Source of the DNA: Nymphaea colorata
Taxonomy: Eukaryota; Streptophyta; Magnoliopsida; Nymphaeales; Nymphaeaceae
DNA: 64,000 nt
Assembly (NCBI RefSeq): GCF_008831285.2
Contig: NC_045146.1
Coordinates: 20,909,289-20,973,288, forward strand
Direction: 5' to 3'
The position numbers and the translations under genes were made by a program. The notes beneath the pieces are model-generated. The model made no database searches and was not told the origin of the DNA. It saw only the letters and a program-made list of their open reading frames with translations. Position 1 is the first letter of the stretch. The number at the start of each line of letters is the position of its first letter. Below are positions 27,534 through 38,000 of this stretch, in pieces.

Positions 27534-28428
27534 TTACAAGTATGAAGATGGATATGGCACTTGCAATGCTGAATATTTAAGGTTGAGTATGAAAAGAGTT
27601 ATTCCTTGAAATAAATACCCCATAATATTGATAGAATGTAACATCCGCACTGACAATCTCTTTCTTGGTATAGGGATCAAAACATCGATAGCCTTTTTGA
27701 TTGGCAGAATATTCAATGAACACACATTTGACAGCTTGGGCAGCAAGTTTGTTTTTGTTTGGGCCCAAGATGTGTGCAAAACAAGTGCATCCAAATACTT
27801 TAGGAGGTATATGAAATAATGGTCGATCTGCATATAGTATTTGAATGGGGATGCGTTCTTGGATGGCAGACAAGGGCAATCTGTTGGTGAGATAACATGC
27901 GGTAAGAATAGCCTCACCCCAAAAATAGGCAGGCATCATGAGGGTACGGGCCACATTTAGAAGTTGTCGATGTTTGCGTTCAACAATACCATTTTGTTGG
28001 GATGTGTGAGGACATGTATATTGTGGTCGGATACCATGATTGGCATAAAATTGGAGTAGAACTGAAGATTTAAATTCAAGAGCATTATCAGTGCAAATAT
28101 TTTTGACAACAACACCAAACTGAGTTTTGATTTCATTGACAAATTTCTGAAGAATATAGATGACTTCAGACCTGTCCCGTAACAAAAATACCCAACTGAC
28201 TCTAGTAAAATCATCAACCAAAACAAAGTAATACTAGAAACGTGAATGACAGGAAACACGACTTGGACCCCAAACATCAACATGCAGAAGATCAAAGGGA
28301 CTTTGACTCGATGGACTCTGACTTGAAGGGAAACTACTACGTGTATGTTTGCCTAATTGGCATGCATCACATAAGAATGACTCTGACGCAGGAATAACTG
28401 GAAAAATGCGACGAAGCTTGGACACAGA
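27534..28428 (-). pseudogene. Copia integrase part, downstream of the hAT insertion
   Basis: Carries the pre-integrase Cys motif (SFLCDACQLGKHTRSSF) and the integrase core with catalytic acidic residues in VDDFTRVSWVFLLRD, the CTDNALEF segment and the TSQQNGIVERKHR segment containing the last glutamate. A frameshift or stop near 28222-28234 separates the two parts (HVDVWGPSRVS and the VDDFTR frame). The open frame ends soon after a ADVTFYQYY motif, before the reverse transcriptase. It cannot encode an active enzyme. Confidence 0.9.
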
Positions 28429-28439
28429 TAGGGATGTCA

Positions 28440-28790
28440 ACGGATCGGATTCGGATATCCGATCCGAATCACTCTTACAAAATCGGATATGGTAAGCAAT
28501 TTGACATCCGATTGAGAAATCAAATCGGATTCGGATTTGAGAAATAATATCCGATCGGATACGGATTCAGTTTAAGTAAATATCCGATCGGATACTAACT
28601 ACATAATATCCGATCGGATACGGATTCAGTTTTAAGTAAATATCCGATGGGATACTAACTATAACCTGATATCCGAATCCGTATTCTTAACCAGATATCC
28701 GAATCCGTATCCATAACCAGATATCCGTATCCGAGAGCTGATATCCGAATCGTGTAGCTTAATATCCGATCCGCATATCCGAATGTTGTT
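28440..28790. repeat. Left subterminal repeat array of the hAT element
   Basis: More than a dozen copies of GATATCCGAATCCG-like or reverse words (for example ATATCCGATCGGATAC) are packed in about 350 bases. Several are near-palindromic. Subterminal arrays in Ac-type elements are transposase-binding sites; the same role is inferred here. Confidence 0.8.
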
Positions 28791-30843
28791 GAGTTGTGGT
28801 GTATCCTCTAGGTTTTGAAATGGAAACCTAAGACAACACTATGATCTTTTGAGCAAAAGATCTAGCCAAACTCACCAACTTAACACCATGACATAAACTG
28901 AACATAAATATTATATATGGTAATCTTATTAAGAGCTGACTTTCGTTGAGTTGCATATAATAATATTCTTATAAAAAATCATATACATAATTTAACTTAA
29001 AATATTTTACAATTATATCATATAAAATTAATTAATTAAATAATACAATGTTTAATTAATTTCTTTTCTAATCAAACAAACTATTATAGTTAAGGCATCA
29101 ATTAAGCATGATATCATAAATAATATAATTACTTAATTGAAATAATAAAGAAAACTTCAACCAAGAAATTCAATAAAATGGAAATTTTAAAAAAATATAA
29201 AAAAGACACTTTTAAAGCTACAATTTTTTTAAAGGACCGTAAATCTGTAATGCCAAATTGGTTACAGGAATAGCTATATTATATATTTAAAATATAGCAA
29301 GTTAAAAAAAAAATAGTGGCATGTACTTCACCTATGAAAAAAAAAGTTGATGGCAAAAAATATATTTTTTCAAAAAACCAACTTAAAAAAATATGTTTTA
29401 TAATAAATAGAAATCTTAAACGCATTTTGATTTTCATTTTAAGTTGAAAGCATCTTCATTGTGCATAATCTCACTATAAAAAATATGCTAAACTTATAAA
29501 AAAGTTTTATTTATCAAATTATCAATTTACTTATTTAATCAATCAAGTAAATTACTTTGTATAATCATACTATTCATTCAAAACGCTTAAGTATTCGATA
29601 TGTAGCACATAATTAACAAACTTGAAAACAAAAGCCTCTAACTAGTAGGAAAACAACAAATTGTAAGATTTAATAAACTATCTTACATATCATTGGAGTA
29701 ATTATACAATTTTATGTAAAAAAAACAACTATCCGAACGAGGTAAGAGGAATAATAAATTATTTGACATATCAATAAACACTCCTTTTATGGATGTAACA
29801 CAAACTATTTCAATTAACTCAATGAAATGAAAAAAACATTAAATAATGTCTCTTTTTAAATGAGAAATAATATGGGTCACTTGATTTAACAATTCTTAAT
29901 AAGAAATCATCAAGAAATAATAATTTACTCAATTAAAATATGTTATTATTTAAAAATATATTAATCAATGTTCAATATGCATAGTTAATTTGAAAAAAAT
30001 ACGAAAGTCAAACATACTAGTTGTTCAATAGACCAATCAAAGTTCAATATACTATTTGTTTTCAACAAGTATTTTAAAAAAGAGAATTTATCAAAAATAT
30101 ATGTGAAAATAATTTAAAAAGTCCTTAAACAACTTAAATAAAAGTCAAATATGATAAAAGATGAGCATAAATAACTTATTGAGAAAATTATTAAGTTAAC
30201 AGATAAAACATCTTAACCAACTATGTGAAAATTAAGTAATTAATATTTGCTTATAGAAAGAAAATATAAAAGTTCAAAATATAAAGCAATTTATAGTCAG
30301 ATTCAGTAAAAAAACTCAACTTGTTGAAATGCATATATATATATATATAATATAATATAAATAATTTATTTTTTCATACATATTTGAAATGGGCCCAAGC
30401 ACACTTAATTTGAACACTATTTTTATTATAAAAAATTAAAATTTGAAAACTATTAAAAAACCAAGCATATCTTAAAAAATTTAAAAATAGAGATAAACTC
30501 ATTTAAATAATTAAGTTGAGAACTGTTAATGCTTGATTAGGCTTCAAAATGGGTAACAACTTTTACATACCCGTTTCTTAATTAATATAACTGGTTTCAA
30601 AACCTTTTGTCTCAGGCGGGAAAATTTAACTCTCACTCATTCAGTTTTTTTAATTTCTAAATTTTTTTTTGCCCCCAAATGCAACCCTAAGGCCACGTTT
30701 GAGGGCCATGTGGAGGGTTTTCATTTTTTTTTTTATCGTTTCATTTTTCTTGTTATTATAATTATAACTGATTAAATGTTGAAAACCGATACACCGATAC
30801 ACCACGTTATGAAACCGGTTCACCGGTTTAGGGTAAAAAATTA
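28791..30843. other. AT-rich interior of the hAT element
   Basis: About 2 kb of very AT-rich sequence with no coding similarity on either strand, including a short AT microsatellite near 30334. No transposase motif is found. Composition differs sharply from the PPR-bearing half that follows. Confidence 0.7.
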
Positions 30844-31362
30844 GTGATCGCTGTTCTGTGTTCCTCCTCTATAGAGTCATGTTTCTTTCGTTTTTGTCTC
30901 CGGCTGTCAACCATCCTCACCAGTCATCAGCTCACCGCCGTTGCGCCGCACACCAGCACGACAGCTCCACCGTCTGGCTGGTCCACAGTTCCACCGTCCG
31001 GCATCCGGTATCTAGCAACAGCCCACCGACATCCCGTGACCCAGTCATCGATCTCCAACTCACTAAGGTAATGTTGCTCTCCCCTGAAGCTTTTTCTTGC
31101 CTCTGGTTTTGATGTGTTTGCTTGTGGCATTCTTTCTTCTAGTCGAGATATTTGTTTGACATCGGAAGATGATGAAGTGCCGTGGCTTCTCCCCATGTTG
31201 AGTTGCTGTATGAGGGAACAGCATCTACACTCAGCGCAAGTGGGCTTCTCATGGTTCGTCTGGTCCCCATCCTATCGGACTCATTTTCCTCGAATTCTTT
31301 TCCTCTTCCCTTTTGTCATTTTAATTACAGACTCATGTTTTCGCAAGCGTGGGATTTAGCCA

Positions 31363-32334
31363 ATGGTTCCCATCCCACTTGAATGTATTTTACCGTTTTC
31401 TCTTTCCCTAAAGAACGAAAGGGGCTGGAGAGCCTTCAGTGAAGACAACCGGTTTCTGAGGGCCGAAGAACAAAAGATTGCCAACGTCATAAGCACAATG
31501 AAATATGTCCCATTGTATGCATGGAGTGGACCATTTGATCAAGCATTGGTTTTGTATAGGAGAATGATTTACAATGGAGTTAGTCTAAATAAATTCACGT
31601 TTCCTTTTGTTCTGAAGGCATATTCTGATTTATCGGCTTTAGAAGATGGGAGGAAGATTCATGATGATGTTGTGAGAGTGGACTAGAGTCTGATGTATTT
31701 GTTGCAACTGGACTGATTGATATGTATAGCAAATGTGGTTGCTTGGACAGTGCATCCCAAGTGTTTGAGAAGATGTCGCAGAGGGATCTGGTTGCTTGGA
31801 ACTCCATGGCTGCAGGTTGTGCTCTTCATGGGCTATATGATGATGTGATCTGTTTGGTTCTGGAAATGCAACAGGCAGGCCTTAAGCCAAACTCTTCAAC
31901 TTTGGTTTCAGTTTTGCCTGTTTTGGGTGAAGCTTCAGCTCTTCGACAGGGCAAGAGCATACACTCTTAATGCGTAAGAAGGTGCTTTCATTTGGCAAAT
32001 GTTCTGGTTAACACTGCTCTTCCATATGTATGCAAAGTGTGAGTGCTTGAATTATTCTTGGAAGGAAGCACTTAACTTTTTGATCAGATGGTCGTGGAAG
32101 TTAACAAGCCAACAGGTTCATGGTTACTCTGTCAAGGTGGGTTTTGAATCAGATATAACCACAGCAAATTCAGTTCTATCAATGTACTCTAAGTGTGCAG
32201 TTATAGATGATGCCATAAAATTCTTCCACATAATGCCAAATAAAAATATAACCACTAGTGATTTTTTTTTTTTAAAGTACTGGTCTATCGTTGCCTTGGT
32301 TACTTCAGATTTAGCATATCTTTATATGCAGTAA
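31363..32334 (+). pseudogene. PPR gene fragment carried inside the hAT element
   Basis: Pentatricopeptide-repeat protein fragment of the PLS type (organellar RNA editing or processing family). The first part ends FTFPFVLKAYSDLSALEDGR and KIHDDVVRV. A single missing G near 31681 creates TAG, after which the next frame continues with DMYSKCGCLDSASQVFEKM, RDLVAWNSM and LKPNSSTLVSVLPVLGEASA. A stop at 31968-31970 and further shifts follow. A later piece reads QQVHGYSVKVGFESD then NSVLSMYSKCAVIDDA. At least three lesions break it. A CT-rich, leader-like stretch with a donor-like CTAAG|GTAATG (about 31070) lies upstream, suggesting genomic DNA including an intron was captured. No E or DYW domain is present. 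Confidence 0.85.
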
Positions 32335-32468
32335 TTGCAACTCCTATGTGGCAAAATTGACACCAGAAGATTGTGGATGTGAAAACCATATATACGTATT
32401 TGATCGTCATTTATCTTGTTTAAGATGACTGTCCTAATAATCTGCCTTATTTTCAGATGATCGCATAG

Positions 32469-32905
32469 CTGATTCGGATCGGATTCGGATATTAAAATTC
32501 ACATTCGGATATTAAAATTCGGATTCGGATCGGATTCAAGTATAACTAGAATTCGGATTCGGATCGGATTTGGATATAACTTAAAAATGATATTCGGATC
32601 GGATTCAAGTATAACTAGAATTCGGATTCGGATCGGATTTGGATATAACTTAAAAATGATATTCGGATCGGATTCAGGTATCACTTAAAAATCGGATTCG
32701 GATAGGATTCGGATATTAAAATTCGGATCGGATCGGATTCAAGTATAACAAAAATTCGGATTCAGATCGGATTCGGATGTAGATTTTAAATTCGGATTCG
32801 GATATGGTATAAAAAAATTTTCATCCGAATTCGAATTCTAATCCGAATCCGAATTTATGAATATCCAAAAAATCGGATATGGTTAAAAGTATATCCGATC
32901 CGTTG
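32469..32905. repeat. Right subterminal repeat array of the hAT element
   Basis: Dense GGATCGGATTCGGAT-like words, including a direct duplication of about 74 bases (near 32515-32588 and 32589-32662) containing 'caagtataactagaattcgg'. It mirrors the left array. Confidence 0.8.
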
Positions 32906-32914
32906 ACATCCCTA

Positions 32915-33574
32915 GACACAGACGGATGACCCAATCTGAGATGCCACTGCAAAGGAGAAGGCTTTGACATGAAAGAGGATGCAGCAACATTTATAGGGAC
33001 AGAGAGAAAATAGAGCCCCTCCCGTTCATGGTCGCCACCAATCATCTTCCCAGTTTGTAAGTCCTGAAAAGAACATGAACCAAGATAAAAAATGACTCTA
33101 CATTGTAAATCTCTAACCAATCGCTTAACAGATAACAGGTTAACAGGAAATCGAGGAGCATATAACACGTGTAATGGTCCCAAAAGTTGTGAGATAGATA
33201 TTACCGCTGCCCAGAATAAGGGACAACTTGCCATCAACCAACTTGACGTGCTTTGGTGTAGTGAACCTGGTAAATGATAAAAACATCAGTGGCTGATTAC
33301 AACAATGTCTGGATGCTCTCAAGTCAATCATCCATATCATACCTGAGTCACTGGTAGGGGCACCAACAGAGAGAACTGAGTCTATAGCAGCTGTGCTGGT
33401 TGAGGCAAGGGTAGACCTCTTAGCAAGAACCAGATCATATTCTTCCTTGCTTAAGTTGAGACAATACCATGGAGGTATAGGAGAACAGGTAGGAGACTCA
33501 TCCATAGCATCTGTAGATTGTGACGAAGTTGCAGTAGATGAAGAAGACCCTTCTGACCTACTACCGTCAGCCAT
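32915..33574 (-). pseudogene. Copia protease and pre-integrase part, upstream of the hAT insertion
   Basis: Starts MADGSRSEGSSSS at 33574, passes a short linker with no recognisable capsid (UBN2) domain and no CCHC zinc knuckle, then reaches a protease-like segment MIWMIDLRASRH, where copia proteases have Asp-Ser-Gly-Ala. The catalytic Asp is kept but Ser-Gly is replaced by Leu-Arg. It continues with a shifted frame (FPVNLLSVKRLVRDL, WHLRLGHPSVS), which reaches the hAT target site. Gag is missing and the protease motif is degenerate. Confidence 0.85.
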
Positions 33575-34573
33575 GAAAAAAATTGTACTCGAACACGCAG
33601 ACCACAACCAAATGATGTGCAACAGGTTGAACACAAACAAAAAAATAGCAAACTATTTTCAGACGTGGATAGCAGGCAGCACACTTTTAGATGTCAATAA
33701 TAGGCAGCAAACAAGCACAGGTTTGATAGCAGAGAGAAAAAATCGTCTCACTTCAACAATGCAGAGAAAAGCTGAAACCTGCTACCACGACTTTGTCAGT
33801 GGGAATCCACCAAGCACCACACGACTAGACAAATCTGAACGTCCAAGAATTTCTTCCACGGCAACAAAGGTCAGATCTGATGGCTGAAACTTCTTCACCC
33901 ACGACAAAAGACTGCTTCTACTCGATTAGCAGCAGTTAACACCTCACAAAGCCTCATCTTACTGATTTCCACATTCACGATTTGCAGATATTTCTCCTCA
34001 AGTCAAACTGCATCTTCAACCAGCAACATGACTCCACACACAGCAACTTCTCACGTCACACTGTACCCACAACCAACAGATTAACTCTACCCCACACGAT
34101 TTTATGCATCGACAATAAAAGGGCAGATCTGATATATCACGTCATAGATCGTCTTTCATGGCAAGAAAAAAAAATCAGATCTCTTTAGGGCAGATCTGAT
34201 ACATAACGACATATGTTTTCTTCCACAGCAGCAGAAAATCAGATCTGATAAACAGATCTGAGCGGCATAGATATTCTTTCACGACAACAGAAACTCAGAT
34301 CTGATGCATCCTGATCAGATCCACCATCTTCTTCCACGGCAGCAACTTCATTAGCGTTTCTCCATGTCTTCCATGGCAACAGCAACACAAGGGTGCTGAT
34401 CACGTTTCTACATGTTAAACGTGATTAGCCCCTTTCCACCAAACAATCAATTTGCTTGTTTTGTAAATAGCAGGAACCCTAGGCGTGAAACCCTAGTTTG
34501 GAGGAAGAGAAGAGAAATGAGATAAAGGGAACCCTAGGCGTGAAACCCTAGATCGCACAACCCTAGGTCCGTT
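33575..34573 (-). other. Leader of the old copia element
   Basis: About 1 kb between the primer-binding site and the first Met. It has many repeats of CAGATCTGAT and of 'cttccacggcaac'-like words and no open frame of note. The unusually long leader may have replaced the lost gag region. Confidence 0.55.
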
Positions 34574-34585
34574 GCTCTGATACCA
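34574..34585 (-). promoter_or_regulatory. Primer-binding site of the old copia element
   Basis: On the minus strand TGGTATCAGAGC, the complement of the 3' end of initiator tRNA-Met used by most plant copia elements, directly follows the LTR terminus ...CAACA. Confidence 0.85.
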
Positions 34586-34833
34586 TGTTGAATATTGGAG
34601 GAAGAAAGGGACGTGAGAGAAAAAGAGAGAGTGAGAGAGGAAACTTTCTTACTCATTCAAGTAACCCTTAGGTTGTTGACTACATATTTACAATTTCAGT
34701 CCACTAAAATATAAGGAAACAATAAGTGGACCCTTGTCTACTTTTTAATATTTCAGAAAGTCTCAAATTGACTCTAGAAAACTTGAACAGATAATTACAT
34801 CATAAGTTTGAGGGGGATATTAGATTTTATGCT

Positions 34834-35080
34834 ATGTCACACAGATACGGGTACGAGTATTCTGTGGGTATGGGTACGAATACGCGGATACGACAAGTTT
34901 TAAAATTTTAGGATACATGGACACGGCAAATATTAAATTCAAAAAAATTAAAAATGATAAAAAAAACATGAAATTAATATGAACAATAGGGAAGGCTGAA
35001 TAATAGTGAACATGAACATTTAAGAATGGTAAATTATATGTTAATGTCACCTAGATATCACGTGTATACATCATTGTCTA
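34834..35080. mobile_element. Truncated copy of the small TIR element
   Basis: Starts CTATGTCACACAGATACGGG and matches the first about 245 bases of the complete element at 38673-39408 with scattered differences. The match stops at 35080, exactly where the SufD-like reading frame begins. The right terminus is lost. Confidence 0.8.
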
Positions 35081-35098
35081 CAACCTCATCCTCCATGA

Positions 35099-38000
35099 CC
35101 CATCTTTCTGGACCCATCTTTCTGGGTACTGCCATCAGCATCACCCCCTCGTCTCCGCCGCCCATACCCATTCTTATCATCGTTGTCATCCTCCAGACGG
35201 AGATCGAGGACGTTTCGCTCCTCTCGCACCGCTGCAATTGTCTGTTTCTCCGACCCCTTCGTGCTAGAGCTGGCCGAGAAGATCGAGGACTCGGTTCCTC
35301 CTCTCCCCTCCTCACCACCGCTGCCCCTCCTCAGACTTCGGGAGTCCGCCTCCCGCTCCCTCCTCAGCCAGAGGTGGCACACCCAGAAGGATGAAGCCTT
35401 CCGCTTCACTGACACCAGATTCCTCAGGCACTCCCTTATCAACCCCGTACAGACCTCCTCCGTTCATCCTTCCACCGCTCTCGACTACAGCGACAACGAC
35501 CACCAACACCACCGCATCTCCAGTGACCTCCCGGAATCCGTTTTCGTCGGACCCCTTTCTGCTATTCAAGACGAGGCTCTTCTGAACCAGGTCCTCAGCT
35601 CCTTCTCCTCCGACTTCCAGGAAGCAGATCTCTTCTGGTCCCTCAATGGCGTCGGCGTGCCAGACATCGTCGTCATCTTCATCCCGACTGGTTGCATTGT
35701 GGAGAAGCCTCTTCACTTCGTGCTCTATTCCAATCAAGGCGGCGGCATCGGAGGCAAGAACGAAGGCGACCCATCATCGGTGGCGATATCGAATCCTCGA
35801 ATGCTGGTTTTGGTAGAGGCTGGTAGCCAGGTTGGGATAGTTGAGGAGTTTGTGGGTAGCGGAGAATCAGGGGCTTACTGGACCAACTCGGTGATCGCGA
35901 TGGTGATCGAGGAAGGAGGGAAGGTTTCTCATACTTATATCCAGAGACAAGCTGATAATTCCACGCACACAAAGTGGACTCGTGTTCATCAGGTATGCAT
36001 CTGCCTTCATCATCAAACTACCGTTTTGTGCTTTCTTTAGCTTTTGTATCATCTTTCATGATTTTGTCGATAAGGTTGTTACCTTTACAGTTCTGCTTCT
36101 GTTCTCAATTCTGTTTAACGTAGAATGCCTAAGGAGATCCGCGTAGAAGTTATGTTAGTTGCAGAGCGACTACTAAAATAGGAAACCTTCTACCACTTGT
36201 AAGATTTTTCTCCGCCTTGGAGGTGGGGAATTGCGTTTTGATTTTCTGAGAGTATTTGGGATTACGTTTTCCGTCATTGTTCAACTCTACGAAAGAAATA
36301 AGTTGCCTTTTAGATTGGGAAATGTAGTTTTACATGATGTCCTGAAGGCCGAAACAGTGATATGGCCTGACACAACGAATGTAAAGGTGGAAATTTGTAG
36401 TCGTGTTGCGGAACACTTATCCTGTTGTTCAAGGTTGAACAACAAAGTGGGCCTATGCATAGTCTAAAGCTGCTACAAGTTATGCGCCCCAAAGCCCAAG
36501 CCTAGTGCATCAGTCACTTTAGTATTCTAGGCGAACGTTATTTTTCAGGGGCGTTTCTGCTTTTCTCTTCTTGGTCTTCAAAAGTTTTTGCGGACAAAAT
36601 ATATGTTATCTTTCAAACTGTTTCTTTATACAGTTTCTTTAAATTGCTTTTAATCCTTATCTAATATTTCTGTTATTAGGTTCACATTATTTCAGGGTTT
36701 TGACGTATAGAAAGGGCTATATGTTGATTCACATATGCAGAAAATTTGATTCTTAAGTTCAGGCTTCCAGACTATAAGCACGTATATATATATATATATA
36801 TATATATTCCTATGGAAGCCAACTGTATGTTAGACAACACACAAATTCTTGTTGATCCAAGTCCAACTATATAGACAGGCAGGTGGTAGTAAGCTTGATT
36901 TATAGGGCCATAGGTAGATGAGATATTGCTGCTTAGTGTGCATATTGACTAAGTCGTGACCATTCCTAGCCTAGCTCTACCATTTGGCATTTGTCCTCAA
37001 GATTATCAAACATATTAAAATTTAAATGTGAGCATTAAGTGATGTTCCTTTTGACTGGACAAAGAATTGAATTGAGCGTATGTGATGCAAATTTTGGAAT
37101 AGCACAGGCTAGGCATTCTACCTGACGTTTCTATATATTCATGGGTCATGGACCCATGTATTTATATGGAAGAGCAAGTGCAGCGAAGAGTTAACGTTTT
37201 CTCAGCATAGGCATTGGGATGAATATGAAGCTGTAGTTCAGATTTTTGCTCAGATTACATGTTATGTTGGTTGTTAGAGGACAAGGGAATGAAGAATGAT
37301 AGTGCTATGCTTTATGTTGCAGCTGTCAGAGCGCTACATCTGTAACTTGAAAATCCAGAATTCTGTGAGAGGTTCGAGCATATTGACAATTTGTTTCATT
37401 TCATTCAAAATTTCAAAAGAGCATATTGGCACATTACATCATCTCTTCATCAATATTTTCGTAGGCATGCAAGTCAACTTGCATACTATGTGACCAAAAG
37501 TTTGAATACCATTCTGATGGTTCGTTTTCAAGAATGGTGATATTTTTATCAACTGACGATTGAGGAGAGTGCTGAGAAGTGGAATACCTGAAAAGTAGGA
37601 AATGGAATTCTTCGTGTTTTTTAATATTGCTAGAGCAAAAATATCACAATACTTTTATTGAGTTAACATGTTTTAAATATACTTTTTTTTTGTTTATTTT
37701 AACATGTTAATAACATTTTTTTGAATTTTTGTCAATGTTTTGTAAATAAATTAATTATATATATATATATGTATATGTATGTAAATTTTTTAATAGTTTT
37801 ATTTCTGAATTCTCGAGTTTGCCTAAGAAAAAAAAAGTTTTCTTTAAATACATTAAAAAAGACCGACCGGATGAAATCCCAAGCATGATATTTATCACTA
37901 TGATATAAATATGAGGGATATGCCTGCAAAAGTCCCAAGCCTCTAGTTAATTACTTTTGTCTTCTATTCTATGAGAGGGCATTGTTTTACCCTAGTGTAC

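Larger units (their letters stand above)
28429..32914. mobile_element. Ac-like hAT element, 4,486 bp, non-autonomous
   Basis: The termini form a 22-bp perfect inverted repeat starting TAGGGATGTCAACGG at both ends. The first eight bases match the 3' terminus of maize Ac (TAGGGATG). An 8-bp target-site duplication, GACACAGA, flanks it (28421-28428 and 32915-32922); 8 bp is the hAT hallmark. Subterminal arrays of GGATCGGATTCGGAT-like words lie inside each end. The interior is AT-rich and carries a broken PPR gene and leader-like sequence on the plus strand. No hAT transposase frame (RNase-H-like fold or C-terminal hATC dimerisation domain) is visible, so mobility would need transposase in trans. 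Confidence 0.9.
27534..34800 (-). mobile_element. Old Ty1-copia remnant, split by a hAT element
   Basis: Minus-strand copia element made of 27534-28428 plus 32915 to about 34800. From its 5' side: part of an LTR beginning TGTTGAATATTGG at 34586, a primer-binding site at 34574-34585, a long leader, a short gag-like start, a degenerate protease, the pre-integrase zinc domain and most of the integrase. Reverse transcriptase, RNase H and the 3' LTR are missing beyond 27534. The right boundary of the LTR is not resolved. The hAT insertion at 28429-32914 interrupts the pre-integrase domain. Confidence 0.85.

Noticed and set aside
28440-28790. CRISPR-like repeat array
   Set aside because: The repeats are subterminal words of a plant hAT element in both orientations, without regular spacers. 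The genome is eukaryotic.
28791-30843. hAT transposase within the hAT element
   Set aside because: The AT-rich half was read on both strands for RNase-H-like and hATC motifs, and none was seen.
35026-35394. 122-residue plus-strand frame overlapping the SufD exon
   Set aside because: It is out of frame with the strongly conserved SufD sequence and begins inside a transposon remnant. Its composition is what a shifted coding exon gives.
36783-36807. TA run in SufD intron 1 as a promoter
   Set aside because: It is a plain microsatellite with no gene start downstream.
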